Shown one piece after another: positions 1 to 8,244 of a stretch of DNA of 57,993 nt. Position numbers and translations under genes: made by a program. How positions within the stretch are numbered: the first letter of the stretch is position 1; every line of letters begins with the position of its first letter. The stretch lies in the NCBI RefSeq assembly GCF_004340465.1, contig NZ_SLVV01000019.1, positions 1 to 57,993 of the forward strand. Reading direction: 5' to 3'. The notes beneath the pieces were generated by a model. That model worked only from the letters and a program-made list of their open reading frames with translations. It ran no database searches and was not told where the DNA came from. This stretch comes from Mesobacillus foraminis (GTDB lineage Bacteria > Bacillota > Bacilli > Bacillales > Cytobacillaceae).

Positions 1-82
1 GCTCCCTCCGATTCGCTCGACTTGCATGTATTAGGCACGCCGCCAGCGTTCGTCCTGAGCCAGGATCAAACTCTCCAATAAA
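1..82 (-). rRNA. rrs: 16S ribosomal RNA, 5' end only
   Basis: The reverse complement reads as the conserved 5' end of bacterial 16S rRNA, including GAGAGTTTGATCCTGGCTCA and the following conserved GACGAACGCTGGCGGC block. Only about the first 80 bases are inside the window; the gene continues beyond position 1. The mature 5' end near 82 is judged from similarity to the Bacillus 16S start and could be off by a few bases. Its place next to ygxA matches the B. subtilis rrnD neighbourhood, so an rrn operon probably continues to the left. Confidence 0.97.
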
Positions 83-221
83 GAGTATGAGTTAAACTCA
101 TAAAAAAGAAAAAACGTTGGCTAGTGATTTGAAATCACTAAGTTTTATTGTTTGTTGACGCTTGTTTGTTTAGTTTTCAAAGAACAATTTTATTTACCTC
201 GCCGCCCGAAGCGACTTTATT

Positions 222-250
222 AATATAACATGCGATGTTTTTGTTGTCAA
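222..250 (-). promoter_or_regulatory. rrn promoter P2 (downstream of the tandem pair)
   Basis: On the minus strand, TTGACA (245-250) and TATATT (222-227) are separated by exactly 17 bases. Transcription would start about 135 bases upstream of the 16S 5' end. The leader between (83-215) contains the boxA-like TTCTTTGAAAAC segment typical of Bacillus rRNA leaders. Confidence 0.9.
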
Positions 251-318
251 CATCTTTTTTTAAGAAAAACCGTCAGCTGCAAATTCGTTTAATGCTATGT
301 CCTGCAGCGACGGTTATT

Positions 319-347
319 AATATATCAAGTATTTTAAAAAAGGTCAA
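319..347 (-). promoter_or_regulatory. rrn promoter P1 (upstream of the tandem pair)
   Basis: On the minus strand, TTGACC (342-347) and TATATT (319-324) are separated by 17 bases, 97 bases upstream of the equivalent elements of the second promoter. Tandem P1/P2 promoters are the rule for Bacillus rRNA operons. P1 lies just downstream of the ygxA stop codon on the same strand. Confidence 0.88.
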
Positions 348-364
348 CACCTTATTTTGTTTTT

Positions 365-1240
365 TTACGATAGTTTTTCAACAACCCTGTAATGTCGGTG
401 ATAAATTCCTGAACCCTTCGTCTCTATTTGTTCAACTTCGATGAGTTTTTTATCAATCAGATACTCCACGAGAATGACCAGGTCTACAGAATATACTTCA
501 AGTTCAGGATGTTCAACCATATCATTAATTGCCCATGAATCCCGTTCTTCCATCACTGACAGCAAATGTGCCGAGCCAATCTGAGTTCTCGAATGAATCA
601 GAAACTCACTCGCCAGAAAAAGCAGCTCCAGTCTTTTTTCCAATGTCTCCTCACTGCAGACTAATTCCTCATACAGTTTATATATTTCGGGATCAATATG
701 TTTTACCTGATGCCAAACGGTGACTTCCGGATGAAATCCATTTTCTATGACGGCAAGCCTTGCCAGGTGGTGGAGTGAATGAACAATATGGTTATATGCG
801 TCTAAATAATGAAGGTCATCGAAGAAAGCTTTCCCGTCTGTATATCTGCGGATTAAACGGGCAAATTCTACTCCCATTTTAATTTTCCTTCCATAGAACG
901 GGAATTCCCTTAACTCCTGCTTAAGATTCGCAATATAGTCATTGCGGTCAAAAACAATTTTCCCTCCATACAGCCAGTCAAAAATCTTTTTATTGCTGCC
1001 TAAAAGCATCCATTCTTTGAGCTGATCTTCAGTCACTATGTGCATTGCTGCCTTTTTCCCATGGAATATGTAATGTTTTATAAATACGGGTTGTTCAGCG
1101 TTTTTTACAATAATAAGCAAGACAGTGTCAAATGTATCAGTAGTCGGAAAAAGCTTTTGACTTTTTTCAACGATCAGGACACCGATCGTGTTTGGATGAC
1201 TGGCCCTTTCCTGATAGATTGGGCGAAGGATATCCTCCAT
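365..1240 (-). CDS. ygxA: YgxA-like nucleotidyltransferase-fold protein
   Basis: This 291-residue protein matches the nucleotidyltransferase-like family represented by B. subtilis YgxA. It is recognised from overall sequence character and from its position between an rRNA operon and ygzB-perR. The start at 1240 is preceded by a GGAGGAATAATT Shine-Dalgarno stretch. No signal peptide or membrane segment is visible, so it should be cytoplasmic. Biochemical function is not known to me. The stop codon lies about 20 bases from rrn promoter P1 on the same strand, so readthrough from ygxA would enter the rRNA operon. Confidence 0.85.
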   Translation of the reverse strand: MEDILRPIYQERASHPNTIGVLIVEKSQKLFPTTDTFDTVLLIIVKNAEQPVFIKHYIFHGKKAAMHIVTEDQLKEWMLLGSNKKIFDWLYGGKIVFDRNDYIANLKQELREFPFYGRKIKMGVEFARLIRRYTDGKAFFDDLHYLDAYNHIVHSLHHLARLAVIENGFHPEVTVWHQVKHIDPEIYKLYEELVCSEETLEKRLELLFLASEFLIHSRTQIGSAHLLSVMEERDSWAINDMVEHPELEVYSVDLVILVEYLIDKKLIEVEQIETKGSGIYHRHYRVVEKLS

Positions 1241-1378
1241 AATTATTCCTCCAATTTTATGTTAAAAATATATGTTCGACAATTTATCTAAAAATCCTTC
1301 ATGATGAGGCCAACGTTTTTCCTATAAAATGATTTACGAAAATGTTATGATAATATTATTCTCTAGGGAGGGAAAAGG

Positions 1379-1735
1379 ATGGTCAAATATTCAAGTAAAA
1401 TAAATAAAATCCGTACATTTGCCCTTAGTTTGGTTTTTATAGGGTTTGTTGTCATGTATGGAGGCATTTTCTTTCGCAATTCGCCAATCGTCATGACGAT
1501 TTTCATGATCCTTGGACTTCTATTTATCATTGCAAGCACTGTTGTTTACTTCTGGATTGGCATGCTGTCAACTAAAACTGTACAAGTCGTCTGCCCGGGA
1601 TGCGGGAAGCATACAAAGATCCTTGGCCGAGTGGATATATGCATGTATTGCAATGAGCCTTTAACCCTTGATCCGGCACTTGAAGGAAAAGAGTTTGACG
1701 AAAGATATAACAAGAAACAAAAAGAAACTCGGTAA
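1379..1735 (+). CDS. ygzB: YgzB-like membrane protein with zinc ribbon
   Basis: The 118-residue product has two hydrophobic segments (about residues 14-32 and 38-62) followed by a short cytoplasmic-looking tail. The tail carries a CPGC and CMYC pair, a four-cysteine zinc-ribbon arrangement. This pattern and the position next to perR identify it as YgzB. The start at 1379 follows a GGGAGGGAAAAGG Shine-Dalgarno stretch. It is divergent from ygxA and convergent with perR. The function of the family is unknown; a membrane-anchored metal-binding role is only an inference from the cysteines. Confidence 0.85.
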   Translation: MVKYSSKINKIRTFALSLVFIGFVVMYGGIFFRNSPIVMTIFMILGLLFIIASTVVYFWIGMLSTKTVQVVCPGCGKHTKILGRVDICMYCNEPLTLDPALEGKEFDERYNKKQKETR

Positions 1736-1752
1736 ATGGACCGAGTTTTTTT
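1726..1752 (+). terminator. Rho-independent terminator of ygzB
   Basis: AACTCGGT and ACCGAGTT form an 8-bp stem with loop AAATGG, followed by a T run. The ygzB stop codon lies inside the stem. Confidence 0.9.
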
Positions 1753-1772
1753 GATGCCGTATTCAACAAAAA

Positions 1773-1799
1773 GAAAAACTGACAGTCATGGCTGCCAGT
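1773..1799 (-). terminator. Rho-independent terminator of perR
   Basis: On the minus strand ACTGGCAG and CTGTCAGT pair (8 bp, one wobble) around a 6-base loop and are followed by TTTTTC, just past the perR stop. Confidence 0.75.
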
Positions 1800-1802
1800 C
1801 GT

Positions 1803-2240
1803 TTAATGTGTTTCCTTTCCAGAACACTCTGGACAGACACCATAAATCTCCATTCTGTGGTTCCCTACTTTAAATCCTGTCACATGCGAAGCAAGCTGTT
1901 CCACTTCGTCCAGTCCCGGATAATGAAAGTCGACAATTTTCCCGCATTCCTGGCAAATGACATGATAATGATGGGTAGTTACAAAATCAAAGCGACTCGA
2001 GGAATCACCATACGTCAGTTCTTTTACTAGGCCAACTTCACGAAATACTCTCAAGTTATTGTAAACTGTAGCCACACTCATATTTGGAAACTTGCCTTCA
2101 AGCGCTTTATATATATCATCTGCAGTTGGGTGTGACATAGAGTCTATTAAATATTCGAGTATCGCATGACGCTGTGGTGTTATGCGAACCCCAGTATTCT
2201 TCAGGGCATCTAACGCTTCTTTTAATTGACCTTCAGCCAT
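1803..2240 (-). CDS. perR: Peroxide-responsive repressor PerR (Fur family)
   Basis: This 145-residue Fur-family regulator is nearly identical in pattern to B. subtilis PerR. It has an N-terminal winged helix and two CxxC zinc sites (CQEC and CPEC). The metal-sensing ligand set is also present, including His37 and the HYH segment before CQECGK. Family members use Fe2+ or Mn2+ to sense H2O2 through histidine oxidation and repress catalase, heme and iron-handling genes. The start at 2240 was chosen over the ATG at 2246 because GAGGTG lies 7 bases upstream of the former; this also gives the usual length of 145. A Per box lies upstream, so autoregulation is likely. Confidence 0.97.
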   Translation of the reverse strand: MAEGQLKEALDALKNTGVRITPQRHAILEYLIDSMSHPTADDIYKALEGKFPNMSVATVYNNLRVFREVGLVKELTYGDSSSRFDFVTTHHYHVICQECGKIVDFHYPGLDEVEQLASHVTGFKVGNHRMEIYGVCPECSGKETH

Positions 2241-2274
2241 CGCCATGCACCTCTTCTCTTTATAAATTATTACT

Positions 2275-2289
2275 TTATAATGTTTATAA
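2275..2289. promoter_or_regulatory. Per box upstream of perR
   Basis: The minus strand reads TTATAAACATTATAA, matching 13 of the 14 fixed positions of the PerR operator TTATAATnATTATAA. It lies 35-49 bases upstream of the perR start, as expected for autoregulation. Confidence 0.85.
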
Positions 2290-2556
2290 ATAGTGTACTA
2301 AGTTTTTCATGCCTTTGTCAATATAAGAGGCTTGCTAACATTTCCAGCTTTTTATTTTATATGCTTATATCATTCCCATTTAGGAATTCATTAATCTTAA
2401 TCAGACATTATCCAACAGTGCAAACTTCCAACAAGAAGCCTCGACCATTCAATACATTACTCAGAGGCTTCAGGGATACATTTCTGCCAGCCCGCCTAGT
2501 TCGTATAGATTGCCTGTGCAGATCATTTTTAAACAGCAGGCTGTAACATTCTCGAT
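2290..2556. other. Intergenic stretch between the perR promoter and the bcp-side terminator
   Basis: No reading frame with a ribosome-binding site or recognisable protein was found here. The sequence is AT-rich with no convincing hairpins, and I see nothing functional in it. Confidence 0.5.
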
Positions 2557-2586
2557 AAAAAAAGGACGGACCAAGAATGGTCCGTC
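2557..2586 (-). terminator. Rho-independent terminator, probably ending the bcp transcript
   Basis: On the minus strand a perfect 9-bp stem (GACGGACCA / TGGTCCGTC) with a 4-base loop is followed by seven T. It lies about 230 bases past the bcp stop codon, so the transcript would carry a long 3' region. Confidence 0.85.
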
Positions 2587-2596
2587 AATTCGTTTG

Positions 2597-2635
2597 AGGA
2601 GGTATGCCCTAATATAAAGATATTCAATACCTCCT
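2597..2635. repeat. Two-tier inverted repeat in the bcp 3' region
   Basis: AGGAGGTAT (2597-2605) pairs with ATACCTCCT (2627-2635), and inside it AATAT (2611-2615) pairs with ATATT (2620-2624). There is no T run, so it is not a terminator by itself. Because one arm contains AGGAGGT, the stem would bury a Shine-Dalgarno-like sequence on either strand. Confidence 0.7.
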
Positions 2636-2674
2636 TAAATGAATGGACAAATGCCTTTAAATGCTAAAATAGGC

Positions 2675-2794
2675 TCAGAATTTTATTTTCTCCGAATTTA
2701 TATCTCCAGGTTCTCCCCGCTCCTCATCTAATGATGCTCCGGAATTCGGAAGAACGTTCACCCTGCCAATTACACTGATGGAAGCAGAAGGCAC
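2675..2794 (-). CDS. Possible small protein downstream of bcp (weak)
   Basis: An open frame of 39 codons starts with GTG at 2794 and reads in part SVIGRVNVLPNSGASLDEER. Composition looks protein-like rather than random, and it lies between bcp and a strong terminator on the same strand. However, only a poor Shine-Dalgarno (CAGG) precedes it and I recognise no family. It could equally be a remnant or an untranslated region. Confidence 0.2.
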   Translation of the reverse strand: MPSASISVIGRVNVLPNSGASLDEERGEPGDINSEKIKF

Positions 2795-2813
2795 ACAGCT
2801 AGGCCTGATTTTT

Positions 2814-3281
2814 TTATAAATTCTCCCTGATATAATTCAGCGCTTCCTCAACGTGCCCTTTCACTTTGACATTGCGGAACTCCTTAACCAGCCTTCCTTC
2901 TTTATCGATGATAAAGGTTGAGCGCACAATCCCCATATATTCCTTGCCAAAATTCTTTTTAAGCTGCCAGACTCCATAGGCCTCCGCCGCCTTATTCTCC
3001 TCGTCTGCTAATAGCAGAAAAGGCAATCCATGCTTTTCAATGAATTTTTCATGTCTCCCTACAGGATCCGGGCTTACACCAAGAATAACTGCATCAAGAT
3101 CAGTGAAATTTTCATGCTGGTCACGGAAATCGCAGGCCTCTGTCGTACACCCGGGCGTCATATCTTTCGGATAAAAGTACAGGACAACATTCTTCCCGCG
3201 AAAATCAGTCAGATTTACAGTTTCACCGTTGCTCCCAGCCAGCTCAAAACCCGGTGCTGCTTCATTTACTTTTAAACTCAA
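2814..3281 (-). CDS. bcp: Thioredoxin-dependent peroxiredoxin Bcp
   Basis: The product is a 155-residue peroxiredoxin of the Bcp/PrxQ family. It has the motif PKDMTPGCTTEACDF, in which Cys45 would be the peroxidatic and Cys50 the resolving cysteine. It reduces H2O2 and organic peroxides using thioredoxin in the cytoplasm. The start is TTG at 3281, preceded by GGAGGG with 6-base spacing. The longer open frame to 3473 overlaps the neighbouring channel gene and lacks such a site. Its position next to perR agrees with a peroxide-defence role. Confidence 0.95.
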   Translation of the reverse strand: MSLKVNEAAPGFELAGSNGETVNLTDFRGKNVVLYFYPKDMTPGCTTEACDFRDQHENFTDLDAVILGVSPDPVGRHEKFIEKHGLPFLLLADEENKAAEAYGVWQLKKNFGKEYMGIVRSTFIIDKEGRLVKEFRNVKVKGHVEEALNYIRENL

Positions 3282-3357
3282 ATTTAACCCTCCAATCTGT
3301 TTCGATAAAACAAGCCTATCCAAACTGAAAGGTAAATACAAATGCAAAGCCTGAAAC

Positions 3358-3762
3358 TTAGACTTTCTGATCAAATACCGTTCTTGCAACAAATGCTGAA
3401 GGAATCGTGTAGCCAACCAGCGCTTCCACAACAGCAATGACACGGCCGATGCCGATTGGGGAGATATCCCCATAACCTACCGAAAACAGAGTGATCGCAC
3501 TAAAATAAAGGCAGGTCTCGACTTTCGACAAGACATCATTCTCGGCAATATACTCTTCCTCAACCAGCACAGGATGACCTTCCGAGTCTATCAGGAAATA
3601 AATCAGCCCAAATCCAATCATGACAGTTGCGTATATAATGGCCAGGACAAAAAAGTTTTCAGCCGATACTTTTTTTCCCTTGATTTTATCCGGAATGAAC
3701 AACTCCCTGAGGCTCAAAACGATGCAAAACACAATGACCAAGATTGAAAAGTAAACTCCCAT
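3358..3762 (-). CDS. Two-helix potassium channel protein
   Basis: The 134-residue protein has an N-terminal hydrophobic helix, a second helix at about residues 37-57, a pore region with the selectivity filter SVGYGD, and a last helix. This is the minimal K+ channel pore design (Ion_trans_2 type) without a regulatory RCK domain. The start at 3762 is preceded by GAGGCAGGAAT; an upstream in-frame ATG at 3795 has no ribosome-binding site. It lies 76 bases upstream of bcp on the same strand and could be cotranscribed with it. Confidence 0.88.
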   Translation of the reverse strand: MGVYFSILVIVFCIVLSLRELFIPDKIKGKKVSAENFFVLAIIYATVMIGFGLIYFLIDSEGHPVLVEEEYIAENDVLSKVETCLYFSAITLFSVGYGDISPIGIGRVIAVVEALVGYTIPSAFVARTVFDQKV

Positions 3763-3846
3763 ATTCCTGCCTCTTTTCCGAGCGTCTCTTTCCATCTATA
3801 CGCATCAGGATTGATTTCTATGCAGGCAAGCCCCCTGGAATTCCTC

Positions 3847-4632
3847 TTAATTTCCTGCTCCCCGGTAACGTTTCACTCCTTCATTCCAGAGGAAGACAGA
3901 CAGTCCAAAAAACACTGCACCAATGACAGGCGTAAGGAACGAATAGCCGAACCATTCCTCACGTCCAAGGAAATAAGCCGCCGGATAAACACCGACAAAA
4001 GCGAAAGGCAGAATCCAGGTCAGGACAAACCGTATTGCCTGGTTATAGATATCGACAGGATACCGGCCATAGTTCCCAATATTGTACATCATCGGCATAA
4101 TGGAGGTCCGGGCATCAGCCCAAAAGGAGATACAGGCAATCATGATAAATATGCCCGCATAGACAAACACGCCGCCGAGCACAAGAACAATGAACAAGAA
4201 GGGGTCAAACCAGCGGATGCCAAGCCCGAGCTCCCCTCCCGCGTAAAACATGATGGCAATTCCGGTTACCACCCCAAATAATGATTCCAGCTCCATTCTC
4301 TCGAGAATAATCTGGAACAAACTGTGAATCGGCCTGGTCAGTATTCGGTCAAGCTCACCTTTGACAATATACCGTTCATTAAAATCCCAAATATTAAAAA
4401 AGGAAGAAAAAAGAGCATATGGCACTAGAAAGAATCCATATATAAAAATGATTTCTTCTCTGCTCCAGCCATTTAAAAACTCGGTATGGCCAAAAACGAC
4501 AAGAATGAAAATCAGATTCACCACCTGAAATAAAAGGTCCGAAAAAATTTCCACCAGTAAATCAGCGCGATATTCCAGCCTGGTCTTCATATATTGGGCT
4601 ACATATTGAAAAAAGATGGTAACATAAAACAT
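3847..4632 (-). CDS. ABC-2 type exporter permease, second subunit (DUF990-like)
   Basis: The 261-residue integral membrane protein has about six hydrophobic segments and resembles the ABC-2 permease family typified by DUF990 proteins. It pairs with the adjacent permease (4679-5470) and the ATPase (5470-6474) in one operon transcribed toward lower coordinates. The start at 4632 follows GGAGGAGGGGCGAC. Substrate is unknown. Two different permeases plus one ATPase suggests a heteromeric membrane channel for an exported hydrophobic or peptide compound; this is inference. Confidence 0.85.
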   Translation of the reverse strand: MFYVTIFFQYVAQYMKTRLEYRADLLVEIFSDLLFQVVNLIFILVVFGHTEFLNGWSREEIIFIYGFFLVPYALFSSFFNIWDFNERYIVKGELDRILTRPIHSLFQIILERMELESLFGVVTGIAIMFYAGGELGLGIRWFDPFLFIVLVLGGVFVYAGIFIMIACISFWADARTSIMPMMYNIGNYGRYPVDIYNQAIRFVLTWILPFAFVGVYPAAYFLGREEWFGYSFLTPVIGAVFFGLSVFLWNEGVKRYRGAGN

Positions 4633-4678
4633 GTCGCCCCTCCTCCAGCAACCAGTTTCAAAAGTACTTCCATTTTAG

Positions 4679-5470
4679 TCACCCTCCTTGTATAATCAGC
4701 TGTTTTTTGGCGATCACCCAAAGCACCTGGATTGGAAGACAGAGCACGATTACCCAGACAAACTGCATCAGCAGTCCGGAATAAGCCTCCTCCATGCTAA
4801 AGCTCCCAGTAAAAATCATGCTGGGAATATAGCTGATCCCCTGAAAGGGAAGATATTGCATGACCCCCTGCGCCCAGCCCGGAAAAAAGCTGATCGGAAG
4901 GAGCAGCCCGGAGAATAGGTCTATGATGACTCTCTTAGCCCGAATCAGGCCAGCATTATTATATAAGAAAAAAGTTGTGATTCCTGTAAGCAGGTTCAAT
5001 TGAGTATTAATAAGAAAGCTAAGAAAAATCGAAACGGCAAAAAGGAGCCATGTAAGGCCGTCTGCAGAAAATTCCATGGGGAAAATGAAAGCCACTATGA
5101 TCATTCCCGGCATCGAAAAGAAAAACAGCCGAAAAATCCCTTCCCCAAGTCCCTGCATCGTCTTCATGCCCAGATAGCTGTATGGGCGGATCAATTCTAC
5201 CGCTACTTTCCCTTCCTTGATTTCCATTGCCATTTCCCTGTCAATATTGTTGAAGTAAAAGGCACGGGCCATCCAAGCCACAGCCACATAGGTTGTCATC
5301 TGTACGGCGGTTAGGCCTTCAATATCACTTTTACCGCCATAAATAGCATTCCAGAGAAAATAATAAGCACCGATATTGATGCTGTAGATCAAGATTCCCG
5401 TATAATAATTGGTTCGGTAGGCAAGCATCATTAAAAAACGGATGCGGATCATTTCAAGATACTTGTCCAT
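4679..5470 (-). CDS. ABC-2 type exporter permease, first subunit
   Basis: The 263-residue protein has six predicted membrane segments and belongs to the same ABC-2 family as the next gene, with which it shares the PISFFPGW-type extracellular loop region. The ATG at 5470 overlaps the TGA of the ATPase gene (TGATG), indicating translational coupling, and AGAGGA lies 8 bases upstream. It is the middle gene of a three-gene export operon. Substrate cannot be deduced from the sequence. Confidence 0.87.
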   Translation of the reverse strand: MDKYLEMIRIRFLMMLAYRTNYYTGILIYSINIGAYYFLWNAIYGGKSDIEGLTAVQMTTYVAVAWMARAFYFNNIDREMAMEIKEGKVAVELIRPYSYLGMKTMQGLGEGIFRLFFFSMPGMIIVAFIFPMEFSADGLTWLLFAVSIFLSFLINTQLNLLTGITTFFLYNNAGLIRAKRVIIDLFSGLLLPISFFPGWAQGVMQYLPFQGISYIPSMIFTGSFSMEEAYSGLLMQFVWVIVLCLPIQVLWVIAKKQLIIQGG

Positions 5471-6474
5471 CACGCCATTCCTCTTTCATAAATATTGCGG
5501 ATAATTTCTTCCGTGGACGGTTCATTGATTTTGACGTCCTTCACCTTGTAACCTGCTACGGTTCTTGCTATGACTTGTGAAACCGATTCTTCATCATCAC
5601 CGGTCAGAGCAGTGAATACTTGATTCTTCTCATCCAGATCCCATTTTACCTGGAGGCCTGAAGTCAGTTCTTCCAAACGGGATAGTTCAGCCCTTTCCAG
5701 GAACTCGAATTGGATTTCCTTTCCTTCTGCCCAGTGTTCTTTTAAGCTCTTTAAAGCACCATCGTAAATGATGTTTCCTTCATCTAGCATGATCACCCGT
5801 TCACACAACGCTTCAATATCAGTCAGATCATGGGTTGTCAGCAGGATGGTGGTATTATATTTTTCATTAATCTCCTTAAGGAAATCGCGGATTTTAAGCT
5901 TTACCAGTACATCCAGGCCAATCGTTGGCTCATCGAGGAACAAAAGCGGCGGGTTATGAATTAAGGCTGCTGCAAGCTCACAGCGCATCCTCTGTCCCAA
6001 TGAGAGCTTCCTGACGGGTTTGTCCAAAAGAGGCTCAATATCAAGGGTCTTGATGACATGGTCCATATGATCGTTATAATCGGCATCCGAAACCTTATAA
6101 ACCTTTTTTAACAGCCTGAAGGATTCCTGTACGGCAATATCCCACCAAAGCTGTGACCTCTGGCCAAATACTACTCCAATCGTCTGCACAAACCGTTCTC
6201 TTTCCTTATGAGGATTCATGCCATTTACAATAATTTTTCCTGAAGTTGGTGTCAGGATGCCTGTCAGCATTTTGATTGTCGTGGACTTGCCTGCTCCGTT
6301 TTCACCAATATAACCTACCATTTCTCCCTGCTTTACTTGAAAGCTAATATCATTTACTGCAGGGACGATTTTATAATTCCGTGTAAAGAGATCCCGGAAC
6401 GCTCCCTTTAGCCCTGATCGGCTTGAATAAGCCTTAAATTCTTTCCTGAGGTCCTGTACCTGGATGGCGTCCAT
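5470..6474 (-). CDS. ABC exporter ATP-binding protein
   Basis: This 334-residue ATPase has Walker A GENGAGKST (about residues 57-65), signature LSLGQRMR, Walker B LLFLDEPTIGLD and H-loop LTTHD, so all catalytic elements are present. A C-terminal extension of about 90 residues follows the nucleotide-binding domain, as in ABC-2 exporter ATPases. It is the first gene of the operon, with AGGAGGAATTTTTAG before the ATG at 6474. It is divergently transcribed from hemL. It would energise the two downstream permeases. Confidence 0.93.
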   Translation of the reverse strand: MDAIQVQDLRKEFKAYSSRSGLKGAFRDLFTRNYKIVPAVNDISFQVKQGEMVGYIGENGAGKSTTIKMLTGILTPTSGKIIVNGMNPHKERERFVQTIGVVFGQRSQLWWDIAVQESFRLLKKVYKVSDADYNDHMDHVIKTLDIEPLLDKPVRKLSLGQRMRCELAAALIHNPPLLFLDEPTIGLDVLVKLKIRDFLKEINEKYNTTILLTTHDLTDIEALCERVIMLDEGNIIYDGALKSLKEHWAEGKEIQFEFLERAELSRLEELTSGLQVKWDLDEKNQVFTALTGDDEESVSQVIARTVAGYKVKDVKINEPSTEEIIRNIYERGMA

Positions 6475-6599
6475 CTAAAAATTCCTCCTGTCCTTCCACA
6501 TCCTAAAAAGCTAGTTTAGCCAATCTCTTCGATGATGACAACCTTCAGAACTTATAAGATATGGTATGATAGAACGGATTGATGTTGAGGAGGTTTACC

Positions 6600-7895
6600 A
6601 TGGAAAGACCAAATTCAGAAAGACTACATAAAGAAGCACTGGAACATATTGTCGGAGGTGTCAACAGCCCTTCCCGCTCCTATAAAGCAGTCGGAGGCGG
6701 TGCCCCCGTGGCTATGGAACGGGCTCAGGGAGCTTATTTCTGGGACGTAGATGGAAATCAGTACATTGATTATCTTGCAGCTTATGGCCCCATCATCACT
6801 GGCCATGCGCATCCGCATATTACACAGGCAATCAAAAAAGCGGCGGAAACCGGCGTACTGTACGGAACACCAACACCTCACGAAGTAAAATTTGCAAAAA
6901 TGTTGAAAGAGGCCATGCCTGCCCTTGATAAGGTCCGGTTTGTCAACTCGGGCACTGAAGCGGTCATGACAACCATCCGGGTAGCCCGTGCCTATACGGG
7001 ACGGGACAAGATCATCAAGTTTGCGGGCTGCTACCACGGCCATTCAGACCTTGTCCTTGTCGCCGCTGGTTCAGGCCCCTCCACTCTGGGCACCCCAGAC
7101 TCTGCGGGCGTTCCAAAATCTATTGCCCAGGAAGTCATTACCGTCCCTTTCAATGATATTGAACCGCTTAAGGAAGCCCTTGAAAAATGGGGCAGTGAGG
7201 TTGCAGCCGTCCTGGTTGAGCCAATTGTCGGCAACTTTGGCATTGTGGAGCCAAAGCCTGGTTTTCTTGAACAGGTCAATGAATTGACACATCAGGCAGG
7301 CGCCCTTGTGATCTATGATGAAGTCATCACTGCTTTCCGTTTTATGTACGGAGGAGCACAGGATTTACTGGGAGTGAAGCCTGACCTTACGGCTTTAGGG
7401 AAAATTATCGGCGGAGGCCTTCCAATCGGAGCCTACGGCGGCCGGGCAGATATTATGGAAAAGGTGGCACCGCTGGGGCCTGCCTACCAGGCCGGGACAA
7501 TGGCGGGAAATCCGGCTTCGATCCTCTCGGGGATTGCCTGCCTTGAAGTGCTGAAACAGGATGGTGTTTACGAGTACCTTGATCATCTTGGCGAGATGCT
7601 GGAAAGAGGAGTGGCAGAGTCGGCGAAAAAATACGATGTGCCGATAACCATTAACCGCCTGAAAGGTGCAATGACCGTTTACTTCTCAACCGAAAAAATT
7701 GAGAACTACGAGCAGGCAGAAAACTCCGATGGGGAATTATTTGCCCGCTTCTTCAAGCTTATGCTGAACCAGGGCATCAACCTTGCTCCTTCAAAATACG
7801 AGGCCTGGTTCCTGACAATCGCACATACCGAAGAGGATATTGAAGCGACATTGCATGCTGTTGACAATGCATTTTACCAACTGATGAATGAATAA
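6600..7895 (+). CDS. hemL: Glutamate-1-semialdehyde 2,1-aminomutase
   Basis: The 431-residue PLP enzyme converts glutamate-1-semialdehyde to 5-aminolevulinate, the first committed tetrapyrrole precursor. Visible signatures are GGVNSPSR near the N-terminus, the FVNSGTEAV phosphate-binding region, CYHGH, and [14 protein letters not shown] with the PLP lysine. The start at 6600 follows GAGGAGGTTTACC; an in-frame ATG at 6579 lies before that site. The position matches B. subtilis gsaB, the second copy beside perR, so this genome may have another hemL in a hem operon. Confidence 0.96.
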   Translation: MERPNSERLHKEALEHIVGGVNSPSRSYKAVGGGAPVAMERAQGAYFWDVDGNQYIDYLAAYGPIITGHAHPHITQAIKKAAETGVLYGTPTPHEVKFAKMLKEAMPALDKVRFVNSGTEAVMTTIRVARAYTGRDKIIKFAGCYHGHSDLVLVAAGSGPSTLGTPDSAGVPKSIAQEVITVPFNDIEPLKEALEKWGSEVAAVLVEPIVGNFGIVEPKPGFLEQVNELTHQAGALVIYDEVITAFRFMYGGAQDLLGVKPDLTALGKIIGGGLPIGAYGGRADIMEKVAPLGPAYQAGTMAGNPASILSGIACLEVLKQDGVYEYLDHLGEMLERGVAESAKKYDVPITINRLKGAMTVYFSTEKIENYEQAENSDGELFARFFKLMLNQGINLAPSKYEAWFLTIAHTEEDIEATLHAVDNAFYQLMNE

Positions 7896-7916
7896 ACATA
7901 CGTCTTTTTATGCAAG

Positions 7917-7946
7917 ACAGGAGCTTTCTCCGGCTCCTGTTTTTTT
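7917..7946 (+). terminator. Rho-independent terminator of hemL
   Basis: ACAGGAGC pairs with GCTCCTGT (8 bp) and is followed by a run of seven T. Confidence 0.9.
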
Positions 7947-7957
7947 GATAAACAACT

Positions 7958-7971
7958 TGAAAACGTTTACA
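7958..7971. promoter_or_regulatory. cre site (CcpA operator) upstream of the gltB-like gene
   Basis: TGAAAACGTTTACA fits the catabolite-responsive element consensus of Bacillus at all conserved positions. It lies about 60 bases upstream of the -35 element of the promoter for the next gene. An upstream cre usually means activation or interference at a distance rather than roadblock; which applies is unknown. Confidence 0.75.
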
Positions 7972-8031
7972 AAACGCGCAGGGATGCAGGGGTAATAGGT
8001 GTCGCAATTATCCAACTTATTGCATAATTAA

Positions 8032-8060
8032 TTGATTTCTGAAAATTCATATGTTAAAAT
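8032..8060 (+). promoter_or_regulatory. SigA-type promoter of the gltB-like gene
   Basis: TTGATT (8032-8037) and TAAAAT (8055-8060) are separated by 17 bases. The resulting leader is about 180 bases. It contains two SD-like sequences (AGGAGGTG at 8200 and AAAGGAG at 8216), both poorly placed for the ATG at 8245. A 14-codon frame from GTG at 8204 ends in TGA overlapping that ATG. Confidence 0.7.
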
Positions 8061-8244
8061 AAGTTTACTTTTCTGTTGTTTTTTTCTATCTATCAATCAT
8101 TCTTCATTCGCCATAATTTACCACCTTTCTTATTATTCAACGCAGCCCCCGATTAGAATTTTGCCCTAGTATTCGCCTTGCCTATTCGAGATTATTTCAG
8201 GAGGTGAACCGGCTTAAAGGAGTTCCCTTTTATAGCCGTAATCT

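Noticed and set aside
3282-3473. Longer N-terminus for bcp
   Set aside because: The extension overlaps the potassium channel gene and precedes a well-placed SD and TTG at 3281. Bcp proteins are about 155 residues.
3811-4281. 156-codon plus-strand open frame opposite the ABC permease
   Set aside because: It is antisense to a membrane protein gene, giving the usual charged artefact composition, and lacks a Shine-Dalgarno.
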